Shown here piece after piece: positions 7,795 through 16,398 of a stretch of DNA of 64,000 nucleotides. The notes under the pieces are model-generated. The model was not told the DNA's origin, did not search any database, and saw nothing but the letters and a program-made list of their open reading frames with translations. Source of the DNA: Lutibacter citreus. Lineage in GTDB: Bacteria > Bacteroidota > Bacteroidia > Flavobacteriales > Flavobacteriaceae. The translations under genes and the position numbers were made by a program. The stretch is taken from NCBI RefSeq assembly GCF_003260195.1, contig NZ_QEIH01000003.1, positions 124,001 through 188,000 of the forward strand. The letters run 5' to 3'. Positions within the stretch are counted from its first letter, which is position 1, and each line of letters opens with the position of its first letter.

Positions 7795-9024
7795 TTATAA
7801 ACTTGTTAAATACCAGATGCTAAATCCTATAAGAAATAAAATTCCTAACCAACTATAAATTTTCATTTGTAATGAAGGCCTCCATTTTTTAGGCATATTT
7901 TTTCCTGAAACAAGAACAAAATTTATGATAGCAAAGAAAGGAGCGGTTAAAAAAGAAAGAATGGTCGCAATTTTTATTAAAACGCCCATTTCAGACATGA
8001 AAAACAGCAATATAGCAATGGTTCCAAGGGCTAAAAAACTAATCCAAAACCAGTAAGTGTTTTTGTATGATTTATTTGTTAGAAGCTCAAATGTTTTAGA
8101 CATTGCTCTAGGTGATGCATCTAAAGTTGTAATAGTAGTACTAAACATAGTTGTAAATGCAGCAGCAGCAATAAAAATATATACTTCTTCTCCAAGGCTA
8201 GATGTGTATAGTTGAATTAATTGTTGAGTAAATTGAACTGCACTTGTATTAAATGTTTCACCAGAATTATACATTACAATTGCACCTAAAGAAACAAAAC
8301 AAATGCCAAGTATTAAAGTAGCTGCAAACCCTATATTAAAATCAAAAATTGATTGCTTAGTATTAAATTCAATATTTTTATCTTTTTGCTTTTCAATACA
8401 CCAAAGAGATTGCCAAATGGAGATGTCTAAAGGAGCTGGCATCCAACCTAAAAAAGCAATTAAAAAACCAACTTCAACACTGCCTTTAGGTAATACCTGA
8501 GTTAAACTATATGTGTTGGATGTATTAAAATAGGCAATTATTACAGCAACTAAAGTACTTACCGTTAGCGTAACAATTATTAATTTCATTAAATTATCCA
8601 ACAATTTATATTTTCCTATAAGTAAAAGAATAAAACAAATAACTGTAATAATTATACTCCAGGTAATAGGGTTGGTTGTAATACCAAATAAATTAGCAGC
8701 CAAACCTGCTGTTACAATAGTTACAGCGGCTTGTATTGTAAACATTGTGGCTAAGTTTAATACAAAATAAGCTATTAGAACACCTTTGCCTAGTTTTTTG
8801 TAGCCATCTAAAAGGCTTTCTCCAGTTGCGCTTGAATATCTTGGGCCAAATTGAAAAAAAGGATATTTTATTATATGTATTAAAATAAGTGCCCAGATTA
8901 AACCAAAACCAAAATCTGCACCAGCCCTTGTAGATTGTACTAAATGAGAAACACCAATAGCAGCGCCTGCAAATAGTAATCCAGGACCTAATTTTTTTAG
9001 CCAATTGAAATTTTTAAAGTTCAA
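7795..9024 (-). CDS. Nramp-related membrane transporter with altered metal site
   Basis: A 409-residue, roughly 11-helix protein of the Nramp/SLC11 fold (LGPGLLFAGAAIG at helix 1, GWMPAPLDISIWQS at helix 6). In classical Mn/Fe Nramps, helix 1 carries DPGN and helix 6 carries MPH; here the helix-1 stretch reads AAIGVSHL and helix 6 reads MPAP, so the canonical ligands are missing. Transport of another ion or solute is likely. The start is TTG at 9022-9024 and overlaps the TGA of the sigma-factor gene, so translation is coupled. Confidence 0.8.
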   Translation of the reverse strand: MNFKNFNWLKKLGPGLLFAGAAIGVSHLVQSTRAGADFGFGLIWALILIHIIKYPFFQFGPRYSSATGESLLDGYKKLGKGVLIAYFVLNLATMFTIQAAVTIVTAGLAANLFGITTNPITWSIIITVICFILLLIGKYKLLDNLMKLIIVTLTVSTLVAVIIAYFNTSNTYSLTQVLPKGSVEVGFLIAFLGWMPAPLDISIWQSLWCIEKQKDKNIEFNTKQSIFDFNIGFAATLILGICFVSLGAIVMYNSGETFNTSAVQFTQQLIQLYTSSLGEEVYIFIAAAAFTTMFSTTITTLDASPRAMSKTFELLTNKSYKNTYWFWISFLALGTIAILLFFMSEMGVLIKIATILSFLTAPFFAIINFVLVSGKNMPKKWRPSLQMKIYSWLGILFLIGFSIWYLTSL

Positions 9025-9587
9025 TTGTTTGAAGATTTTTCAATTATCTGAGCTAATAGTTTTTTAGCTCTTAATAATTTAACCTTAATATTACTCATTG
9101 GCTCATTTAGTTGATCAGCCATTTCTTTGTAACTCATTTCTCTAAAATATCTTAAATTTATAATCTCTTGATAATGAGGTTTTAATTGTTTTATGTAATT
9201 TAATAGTTGTACTAAATTTTGTTCAATTATTAACTGATCTTCAGGAGATGGAGATTCATCAAAAATTTTATAAGCTTCAGATTCTTTTTTATTTAAAGAA
9301 ATTGTAGTGGTTCTCTGTTTTCTAATATGATCTAAAAATATATTCTTAGATATTGAAATAAGCCAAGTTTTAAAATTGTATTTATCGTTATATAAATGAA
9401 TTTTATCAAAAGCTTTAGAAAATGTTTTAATGGTAATATCTTCAGCTTCATCTTCATTATCTGCCATTGATAATTGAAATCTAAAAACGTCACTCCAATA
9501 AGTGTTTAAAAGAGTGTTAAAAGCTTTTTGATCTTTTTCACGAGCTTTTTCAATTAATTCTGAAATTTCAATATTTTTTTTCACCAA
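9021..9587 (-). CDS. ECF-type sigma-70 family RNA polymerase sigma factor
   Basis: A 188-residue protein with region 2 (NTYWSDVFRFQLSMADNEDEAEDITIKTFSKAF, then FKTWLISISKNIFLDHIRKQ) and region 4 (LKPHYQEIINLRYFREMSYKEMADQL plus the NIKVKLLRAKKLL recognition helix). It directs RNA polymerase to its own promoter set. No anti-sigma gene is adjacent; neighbours are a glycosyltransferase and an Nramp-like transporter. The start is a TTG (or the following GTG), 2 nt after the stop of the glycosyltransferase. Confidence 0.92.
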   Translation of the reverse strand: MVKKNIEISELIEKAREKDQKAFNTLLNTYWSDVFRFQLSMADNEDEAEDITIKTFSKAFDKIHLYNDKYNFKTWLISISKNIFLDHIRKQRTTTISLNKKESEAYKIFDESPSPEDQLIIEQNLVQLLNYIKQLKPHYQEIINLRYFREMSYKEMADQLNEPMSNIKVKLLRAKKLLAQIIEKSSNN

Positions 9588-9589
9588 TG

Positions 9590-10690
9590 CTAAGGTTTTG
9601 AAATAAGATTTTTTATAAAGATAAACAATTGAGTGAAAATTAAAAATATTTCAAAAAATGGTAGAAATAGAATTAAATCTTGTTCATTTAGTTTTTTTGC
9701 TGAAAACCCAAGTGATAAATAAACAATAAGAAATCTAGTGAATATTAAAGCCAAAACTAGTTTCCAATTAAAAGTAAAGATCAATAATACAGTTCCAGTT
9801 ACCCAAAACATTATTTGAGAAAAATAAAATAGTGCTAATGAAACTTTATGTGAAAATTTGTATTGATATGAAGTTAAAATATGATTCTTTTTTTGCTGAA
9901 TCCAATATTTCAACGAAGTTTTTGGATTGGATAAGGTAAAACTATCATTTACAATACAAATTGCAGTGTTTTTACTGTTAGCTACTTCATTTATAAATAA
10001 ATCATCATCACCTGATTTTATCTGCATGTGATTTACAAAACCTTTATTTTTAAAAAAAACAGATTTAGTATAGGCTAAATTTCTGCCAACACCCATATAA
10101 GGTGCTCCTAATTTTGCAAATGAAAAATACTGAACAGCAGTAAGCAGAGTTTCAAATCGGATTAATTTGTTTACAATAGATCCTTTAACTTTTGAATAAG
10201 CTCCATAACCTAAAACTATTTGTTTTGATGGGGTAAATGAACTCATTATTTCTTTAACCCAATTTGTAGATATGGGTTTACAATCTGCATCTGAAAACAA
10301 CAAATATTCATGTGAAGCTGCTTTTATACCTAATGTTAAGGCATATTTTTTACTTCCCCAAAATTGTTCATTAGGTTTAACATCAACAATTTTTATAGGG
10401 ATTGAAGAATTCTTTTCAAATTTTTCAAAAATATCAAGTGTATTATCTGTTGAGCCATCATTAATAAGTACTAGCTCAAAATTTGGATAATCTTGATTTA
10501 TAAAAAAAGAAAGATTTTTCTCTATATTTTCAGATTCATTTTTACAACAAATAAGTATTGAAACACTTTTAGTGTTATCTATATTTATTGCTTTTTTCTT
10601 TGAAAATGAAAAATTCCCAAAAATAAAAAGGTAAAAGATGGATTGAATACAGACAGTTACTATAAAAGTAACGAACAAATATTCAAGCAT
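9590..10690 (-). CDS. Family 2 glycosyltransferase, membrane-anchored
   Basis: A 366-residue protein with an N-terminal membrane helix (residues 3-25), a GT2 catalytic domain (SVSILICCKNESENIEKNL, LINDGSTDNT, the metal/nucleotide-sugar DxD-like LFSDADC near residue 132, and SGDDDLFINEV) and a C-terminal pair or trio of membrane helices. It transfers a sugar from a nucleotide donor to an unknown lipid or glycan acceptor at the inner membrane. It lies 3 nt after the small membrane protein and 2 nt before the sigma factor. Confidence 0.88.
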   Translation of the reverse strand: MLEYLFVTFIVTVCIQSIFYLFIFGNFSFSKKKAINIDNTKSVSILICCKNESENIEKNLSFFINQDYPNFELVLINDGSTDNTLDIFEKFEKNSSIPIKIVDVKPNEQFWGSKKYALTLGIKAASHEYLLFSDADCKPISTNWVKEIMSSFTPSKQIVLGYGAYSKVKGSIVNKLIRFETLLTAVQYFSFAKLGAPYMGVGRNLAYTKSVFFKNKGFVNHMQIKSGDDDLFINEVANSKNTAICIVNDSFTLSNPKTSLKYWIQQKKNHILTSYQYKFSHKVSLALFYFSQIMFWVTGTVLLIFTFNWKLVLALIFTRFLIVYLSLGFSAKKLNEQDLILFLPFFEIFLIFTQLFIFIKNLISKP

Positions 10691-10693
10691 AAA

Positions 10694-10879
10694 TTATCTA
10701 TTTTCACATTGATCTGCAGTTTTACCGCAATAACCACATGGTTCTCCACTTTTATTTAAATGTGGGTTTTGACTTGCACAAGTACCTGCAAATTTACCAT
10801 CTTTTTTGGCCCAAATTTTAATTGCTAAACCAGCAACACCTAATCCTAATAATGCTAATGTTATAAATAATAATTTCAT
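10694..10879 (-). CDS. Small Cys-rich membrane or secreted protein
   Basis: A 61-residue protein: one membrane helix or signal (MKLLFITLALLGLGVAGLAIK) followed by a short soluble tail with four cysteines, CASQNPHLNKSGEPCGYCGK and DQCENR, which could bind metal or form disulfides. A longer reading starts nine codons earlier (10906), but that start falls on the promoter element at 10904-10911, so the ATG at 10879 is chosen. It is the first gene of the operon leading to lipA. The function is unknown. Confidence 0.75.
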   Translation of the reverse strand: MKLLFITLALLGLGVAGLAIKIWAKKDGKFAGTCASQNPHLNKSGEPCGYCGKTADQCENR

Positions 10880-10903
10880 TTTTTTAACGTAAAAATTTCT
10901 ATG

Positions 10904-10911
10904 CAAATATA
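10904..10911 (-). promoter_or_regulatory. -7 element of the lipA-containing operon
   Basis: The minus strand reads TATATTTG, a full TAnnTTTG match, 24 nt upstream of the ATG at 10879. It is the only promoter-like site seen for the five-gene operon. Confidence 0.55.
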
Positions 10912-11196
10912 ATGAAATCTATTGAAAAATTAATTTTTTAAGTTTATTCAAATATACACTTTGTATAAAACGCATAAATATTTGTTATATATTGAATATA
11001 AAATTGTGATTTTGTTAAAAAAAGACCGTAACGTTTGTATTATTTTAAATATATTATTATATTCGTAAGGAAGATTAATATTTCGAATATCTTTATTATT
11101 AAGTATTTAGGAATTAAACCGACTAAAACTGTTAGATTATTAGAATTATTAGAATTGATTGAATTAATAAAATATTAATCTTTGCTACTATAAGTA
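10912..11196. other. AT-rich intergenic stretch, nothing recognised
   Basis: No reading frame, RNA motif or repeat family was recognised. It contains short direct repeats of tta-gaatta around 11130-11170. It separates the start of the lipA operon from the terminator of the EF-G paralogue. Confidence 0.4.
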
Positions 11197-11197
11197 A

Positions 11198-11235
11198 AAA
11201 GACTCGTCATGTAAAATGGCGAGTCTTTGTTTTTT
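11198..11235 (-). terminator. Terminator of the EF-G paralogue gene
   Basis: The stem aaagactcg / cgagtcttt (11198-11206 with 11220-11228) has A and T runs on both sides, so it can act on either strand. It lies directly downstream of the stop at 11246. Confidence 0.75.
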
Positions 11236-11245
11236 TGATTTACTA

Positions 11246-13351
11246 TTATTTAGTTAATATTAAAGATTCTTGAACGTTATTTGGAACTAGTTCAAAATTT
11301 GAAAATTTAGTACTAAAACTTCCTCTACCTTGAGTAATAGATCTTAAAGTAGTTGAGTATTTATACATTTCAGCTAAAGGAGTTTTAGCTTTTATAGATT
11401 GGTATTTTCCATCACTATCCATTCCTAATATTATAGATCTTCTAGCTTGCAAATCTGTCATAACATTTCCCATTAATTCTTCGGGCACTTTTACTGTTAA
11501 TTCTTGAATAGGCTCTAATAATTTAGGTTTTGCATTAAGAAATGCAGCTTTAAATGCATGAGATGCTGCTATTTTAAAGGAAATATCATTAGAATCTACA
11601 GGGTGCATTTTTCCATCAAATAACATAACTCTAATATCGCGAGCGTAAGAACCTGTAAGAGGACCTTCTTCCATAACTTCTAAACAGCCTTTTAAAACTG
11701 AAGGTAAATAGCGGGTATCAATAACACCACCAACTATACAATTATAAAAAATAAGTTTTCCACCCCAATCTAAATCAATTTCATCTTTTCCTCTAATATT
11801 AAATCCTTCAGGTTCTGGCATTCCTTCATACCAAGGTTCAATTTTCATATGTACTTCACCAAATTGTCCTGAACCACCAGATTGTTTTTTATGTTTGTAA
11901 CTTGTAGTGGCAGAACGTTGTATTGTTTCTCTATAAGCTATTTTAGGTTGTTCAAATTGAGCGGTTATTCCATATATTTTTTTCAAAGTCCAGTCAATAG
12001 TTGCTAAATGTAATTCACCTTGACAAGATAATATTTGTTGTTTAAGTTCTTTTGAATATTTAATTGTTACTGTAGGATCTTGAATATGAATTTTTTTAAG
12101 AGCTTCGTTTAATTTTTCTTCATCATTTTTATCTACAGCACTAATTGATTTATTAATTCTTGGAGCGGGAAATTGAATAGGTTTTATAGTTATATCAGAA
12201 CCTTTTTCTCTAAGAGTATCATTTGTGATGGTATATTTCAGTTTAAGAGTTGCTCCAATATCACCTGCGCTTAATTTTTCAACTGGTTCACGATTTTTTC
12301 CATCCATTATATAAAGTTGATTAATAATTTCAACTTCATTATTTCTAGAGTTTTCTAATTTATCATTTTGTTTAATTTCACCCGATTTTACTTTAAAGAA
12401 ACTAATTTGCCCTAAATTAGGTTCGAATAAAGTTTTAAATATAAATAGTGAAGTTGGAGCGTCTGCTTTACATTCAATTATTTTTCCTTCAACACTTTGT
12501 TCAGGTTTAAGGTCGGTAGCTGAAGGAGCAACGTTATCTATGAATCCCATTAATCTTCCTGTTCCCATATCATTTAATGCAGAAACACAGAACACAGGGA
12601 ACAATTCATGATTTAACATTCCTTTTTTAATTCCTTCTCGCATTTCATCTTCATTAAGGGTTCCTTTTTCAAAATAAAGTTCCATTAAATCTTCATCATT
12701 TTCAGCTGCTTTCTCTACTAGTTCATTATGTAATTTATTTGCTATTTCAATTTGATCGGAAGGAATTTCATGCTTTTGAGGTTTGCCTCCTTCAGGGCCA
12801 AACTTGTACATTTTCATTTTAAGTACATCAATAATACATTGTGCACCTCCATCCATTAAAGGGTATTGTATTTTAACAGCGTTGTTTCCAGCTAAATTTA
12901 CAATACTTTTAAAGCTTTCATTAAAATCGGCTTTAGGACTGTCTATTTGATTGATAACAAATAAGGTTGGTTTGTTATAACGATCTACATAATTCCAGAT
13001 AATTTCAGTTCCAATTTCAACGCCATATTGAGCGTTTATTACAGTTACAATTGAATCTGCAACACACATAGTTGAGGCAATTTCACCAACAAAATCGTCT
13101 AAACCTGGAGTATCTAAAATGTTTATTTTGTAATTGCGCCATTCAGTATGAAGGGGAGTGGCAAAAATGGAAGTTTCTCTTTCTTGCTCAATTTCGTGGT
13201 AATCTGAAACAGTGTTTTTGTTTTCTACAGTACCACGGCGTTTGACCAATCCAGCTTCAAAGAGCATTGTTTCTGCTAATGTAGTTTTACCACTTTTATT
13301 TGCGCCTACAAAAGCAACATTTTTAATGTGTTTATCATCGTATATTTTCAT
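11246..13351 (-). CDS. Elongation factor G paralogue with altered GTPase motifs
   Basis: A 701-residue protein with the full EF-G domain order: G domain to about 280, domain II, domain III (GELHLATIDWTLKK), domain IV (SGGSGQFGEVHMKIEP) and domain V. The P-loop GANKSGKTT is intact. G3 reads DTPGLDDF, with Leu84 where EF-G and EF-Tu have the catalytic histidine (DTPGH), and G4 reads NQID (134-137) instead of NKxD. It is therefore unlikely to be the main EF-G; a stress or starvation paralogue with weak or absent GTP hydrolysis is plausible. It is a single gene with its own terminator. Confidence 0.88.
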   Translation of the reverse strand: MKIYDDKHIKNVAFVGANKSGKTTLAETMLFEAGLVKRRGTVENKNTVSDYHEIEQERETSIFATPLHTEWRNYKINILDTPGLDDFVGEIASTMCVADSIVTVINAQYGVEIGTEIIWNYVDRYNKPTLFVINQIDSPKADFNESFKSIVNLAGNNAVKIQYPLMDGGAQCIIDVLKMKMYKFGPEGGKPQKHEIPSDQIEIANKLHNELVEKAAENDEDLMELYFEKGTLNEDEMREGIKKGMLNHELFPVFCVSALNDMGTGRLMGFIDNVAPSATDLKPEQSVEGKIIECKADAPTSLFIFKTLFEPNLGQISFFKVKSGEIKQNDKLENSRNNEVEIINQLYIMDGKNREPVEKLSAGDIGATLKLKYTITNDTLREKGSDITIKPIQFPAPRINKSISAVDKNDEEKLNEALKKIHIQDPTVTIKYSKELKQQILSCQGELHLATIDWTLKKIYGITAQFEQPKIAYRETIQRSATTSYKHKKQSGGSGQFGEVHMKIEPWYEGMPEPEGFNIRGKDEIDLDWGGKLIFYNCIVGGVIDTRYLPSVLKGCLEVMEEGPLTGSYARDIRVMLFDGKMHPVDSNDISFKIAASHAFKAAFLNAKPKLLEPIQELTVKVPEELMGNVMTDLQARRSIILGMDSDGKYQSIKAKTPLAEMYKYSTTLRSITQGRGSFSTKFSNFELVPNNVQESLILTK

Positions 13352-13825
13352 AATGTAACTGTTTTTGTAAAAAGTATTATAAAGTTACAAACTTTTTTAA
13401 TTAAAAATATGACGAATGTTAGGGTTTTGAAAAAGTGTTTAAACTAAATAATATGTTCTCTTAAAACGTTTGAAATGGGAGTTGTTGATTATTCAAGAAT
13501 CATTTTTAAATTCAATATAAAGCAATTAAATAATTGCTGGATTTTAGGGTGAAATTAAGGATCATATGTAGCAGTAAATAAAAAATGAGATAATAAATTA
13601 TAGAATAAAATTAAACATAAGTTTATTTTAAGAGGAATTAAAGGTTTTCTTGCTAATTGCTATGTAAGATTAACTAGGAAATTGTTAAAAATGGATAATC
13701 AATTTTTATTTTGACAATTCATCCTTTAAAAACTACAATTCAGAAATTTTTAATTTTAGAAATGAGTTTAAATCCACAATTTTGAAGTGTTAAAAAAAAA
13801 TATTAACTCATAAATAAATTAAATT
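13352..13825. other. 474-bp divergent intergenic region without a recognised gene
   Basis: Very AT-rich and separating two divergently transcribed genes. No open frame of note on either strand and no RNA family was recognised. TAATTTTA at 13751-13758 is a weak -7 candidate for the DUF2141/kinase operon; no -33 partner was seen. Confidence 0.4.
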
Positions 13826-14257
13826 ATGCAACAATTTTTAATCACAATCGCTTTGCTATTTTCAGGTATAATAGTTGGGCAAAATTCAGAAAAAACAAGT
13901 TTAGAAGCTTCAAATTCTATAACTGTCTCAGTAGTAAACGCATTAAATGATAATGGTTTTGTGAATTTTGCTTTATTTAATAAAGAAAATTTTAGAAAAC
14001 TACCTGTTAAAGCTAGTTCTTCAAATATAATAAACGGAAAAAGTACTACGGTTTTTAATAATGTGCCAGACGGAAATTATGCTATTATTTGTTATCACGA
14101 TGAAAATGAAAATAAAAGATTGGATTTTGAAACAAATGGAATGCCTAAAGAAAATTATGGAACATCAAATAACCCTCTTAATTTTGGACCTCCTGAGTTT
14201 GAAAGTTCAAAATTTGAATTAACAAATGAAAACCTAATTTTAGAAATTAAATTTTAA
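13826..14257 (+). CDS. DUF2141 domain-containing secreted protein
   Basis: A 143-residue exported protein: signal MQQFLITIALLFSGIIVGQ, then a beta-sandwich-like DUF2141 domain with the hallmark VFNNVPDGNYAIICYHDENENKRLDFETNGMP and NPLNFGPPEFE. The DENENKRLD stretch resembles a Ca-binding loop. The function of the family is unknown. It ends 28 nt before the sensor kinase start and is probably co-transcribed with it. Confidence 0.87.
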   Translation: MQQFLITIALLFSGIIVGQNSEKTSLEASNSITVSVVNALNDNGFVNFALFNKENFRKLPVKASSSNIINGKSTTVFNNVPDGNYAIICYHDENENKRLDFETNGMPKENYGTSNNPLNFGPPEFESSKFELTNENLILEIKF

Positions 14258-14285
14258 ATTGCAACAGTATTTAATAATAAAAAAG

Positions 14286-15629
14286 ATGAAAACAGATTTG
14301 AAATTCTTATTTAAAATATCACTAATAATTGCAGTTATAATATTTATAATTGAAAGATTAGTTTTTAATGGGGGTTTTAATTTGCCTTTTAACAAATTGT
14401 TAATTGTTTTTGGAATTCATTATATGTATGCTTTTGTGCTTACTGCTATAAATGGTTATTTTTTTCAATACATTGGAACTAAATTTTCTTGGAAAGAAAA
14501 CCATAAGAAACGATTAGTAATTGGAGCACTTGGCTCAATTTGCTTAACTATGGTAGCTTTAGTATTGTTAAGGTTTGTAACCTTGGTTGTTATTTTAGGA
14601 AATCCTATAGATAGGTTTATAAATGATGAAAATGCATATACATATTACCTTTTTGGGTTGACTATTACAATTGCGGCTTCTTTTATATTTCATACAATAT
14701 ATTTTTATAAAGCTTTAACAGAGACAAAGGTAAAAGAACAACAAATTGTAGCCAAAACAGAAACTGCAAAATACGAATCTTTAAAAAGTCAAATAGATCC
14801 TCATTTTTTGTTTAATAGTTTAAATGTATTAACCTCTTTAATAGGTGAAAATCCAAAATTAGCAGAAAAATTCACAACAAAACTATCAAAAGTTTACCGC
14901 TATGTATTAGAGCAAAAAAGTAAAGATTTAATAGATTTAGATGAAGAGTTACTATTTGCAAAAACATATATGGAATTGTTGAAAATGCGGTTTGAAGATG
15001 CTGTGATATTTGATATTCCTGAAAAAGCAAGTAATTCAGAATTAAAAATAATACCATTATCACTTCAATTATTGTTAGAAAATACTATAAAACACAATGT
15101 GGTTTCTGAAGAAAATCCGTTAACAGTTAAAATAATTGAAGAGAATGGATATTTAATTGTAACTAATAATTATAGCCCTAAAACAGTGCTAGAAAAAGGA
15201 ACAAGGGTAGGATTGAAAAATATTGTAGATCGGTATGATTTAATCACTTTAAAAAAAGTATTTGTCGAAAAAACAGGAGAGACATTTACGGTAAAATTAC
15301 CATTACTAACTCAAAAAACTAAAACAATGAAAACATCAAATACAATAGAATCTAACAAATATATACGAGCAGTTGAACGTGTTGAAGAAATAAAAGGATT
15401 TTACAGCAGTTTAATAGCGTATTGTATAGTAATTCCAATATTAATTTACATAAATCTTAGATATTCATCTCATTTTCAGTGGTTTTGGTTTCCAATGTTA
15501 GGTTGGGGGATAGGAATGATTTTTCAGGGTTTTAAAGCCTTTAGTTACAACCCAATATTAGGAAGTGGTTGGGAAGAAAGAAAAATTAAAGAATTTATGG
15601 AAACTGATAAAAAACAATACTGGGAATAG
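14286..15629 (+). CDS. LytS/YehU-type sensor histidine kinase with C-terminal 2TM domain
   Basis: A 447-residue protein with four N-terminal membrane helices (to about 145), a His_kinase domain with phospho-acceptor H173 in LKSQIDPHFLFNSLNVL, and an HATPase region (LLLENTIKHNV, GLKNIVDRYDL). After the kinase ends (TVKLPLLTQKT), a complete 2TM domain follows from about residue 350: two helices, GWGIGMIFQGFKAF and the tail IKEFMETDKKQYWE. The junction (TKTMKTSNTIESNKYIRAVE) looks like a former start of a separate gene. The ATG at 14286 is preferred over the upstream in-frame start. It pairs with the LytTR regulator at 16399. Confidence 0.88.
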   Translation: MKTDLKFLFKISLIIAVIIFIIERLVFNGGFNLPFNKLLIVFGIHYMYAFVLTAINGYFFQYIGTKFSWKENHKKRLVIGALGSICLTMVALVLLRFVTLVVILGNPIDRFINDENAYTYYLFGLTITIAASFIFHTIYFYKALTETKVKEQQIVAKTETAKYESLKSQIDPHFLFNSLNVLTSLIGENPKLAEKFTTKLSKVYRYVLEQKSKDLIDLDEELLFAKTYMELLKMRFEDAVIFDIPEKASNSELKIIPLSLQLLLENTIKHNVVSEENPLTVKIIEENGYLIVTNNYSPKTVLEKGTRVGLKNIVDRYDLITLKKVFVEKTGETFTVKLPLLTQKTKTMKTSNTIESNKYIRAVERVEEIKGFYSSLIAYCIVIPILIYINLRYSSHFQWFWFPMLGWGIGMIFQGFKAFSYNPILGSGWEERKIKEFMETDKKQYWE

Positions 15630-15660
15630 CTAAAAAAATCAAACTTTTAAAAAACACATT

Positions 15661-15957
15661 ATGAATACTAATTTTACAGAAGAACAAAAATATATTAAAG
15701 CAAAAAAGAAAGTAGACGAAATTAAAAGTTTTTATTGGAACTTGTTTTCTTATTGCGTAGTAATCCCTTTTTTAATATTTATAAATTTAATGACTTCACC
15801 AGATCATTATTGGTTTTGGTGGCCAATGTTTGGATGGGGTATAGGACTTTTATTTCACGGTTTTGGAGTGTTTGGAAAAAATGTAATTTTTGATAAAAAT
15901 TGGGAGAATAAAAAAATAAGAGAAATAATGGATAAAGAGTCTAATAATAAATTTTAG
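15661..15957 (+). CDS. 2TM domain-containing membrane protein
   Basis: A 98-residue stand-alone 2TM domain: conserved start YIKAKKKVDEIKSFYWNLF, two hydrophobic helices, then the WWPMFGWGIGLLFHGFGVFG motif and a basic/acidic tail. It closely resembles the C-terminal domain of the preceding kinase. The biochemical role is unknown; position between kinase and regulator suggests a role in sensing or as a target of the pathway. 31 nt after the kinase and 3 nt before the next 2TM gene. Confidence 0.85.
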   Translation: MNTNFTEEQKYIKAKKKVDEIKSFYWNLFSYCVVIPFLIFINLMTSPDHYWFWWPMFGWGIGLLFHGFGVFGKNVIFDKNWENKKIREIMDKESNNKF

Positions 15958-15960
15958 GTC

Positions 15961-16275
15961 ATGGAAAATAATAATTTAGAAAATCAGAAATTTATTAGAG
16001 CTCAGAAAAAAGTAAAAGCTATTAAAGGTTTTTATATTCATTTAATTGTTTATTTAAGTGTAAATGCATTTATCATTTTGTCAAGAGTATTGTCTGGGGA
16101 TGGTTTATCAGCCTTATATGACTGGAGTTCGTATGGAACTTTAATTTTCTGGGGAATTGGAATTTTCTTTCACGCATTTGGAGTGTTTGGAATGGATTTT
16201 ATTTTAGGTAAAGCCTGGGAAGATAAAAAGATAAAGGAATTAATGGATAAAGATAAAAAGCAGTATTGGGAATAA
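15961..16275 (+). CDS. 2TM domain-containing membrane protein (second copy)
   Basis: A 104-residue 2TM protein with the same layout (FIRAQKKVKAIKGFYIHL, FWGIGIFFHAFGVFG). Its tail IKELMDKDKKQYWE is nearly the same as the kinase tail IKEFMETDKKQYWE, so the copies arose by duplication within this cassette. It lies 3 nt after the first 2TM gene and 123 nt before the response regulator. Confidence 0.85.
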   Translation: MENNNLENQKFIRAQKKVKAIKGFYIHLIVYLSVNAFIILSRVLSGDGLSALYDWSSYGTLIFWGIGIFFHAFGVFGMDFILGKAWEDKKIKELMDKDKKQYWE

Positions 16276-16398
16276 TAATATAAGTTATAAAGTGAAAAAA
16301 TTAAAGATATAAGGGGACATTGCTTTAAGTTAGGGGTTGTTTCAAATTCAAAAATTAGAAAAGTATTTAACCTGCAACTAAAACAAATATAAAAACAA

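Noticed and set aside
10912..11196. Short TTA-GAATTA direct repeats considered as a regulatory array
   Set aside because: The units are too short and too close to the base composition to be told from chance in such AT-rich DNA.
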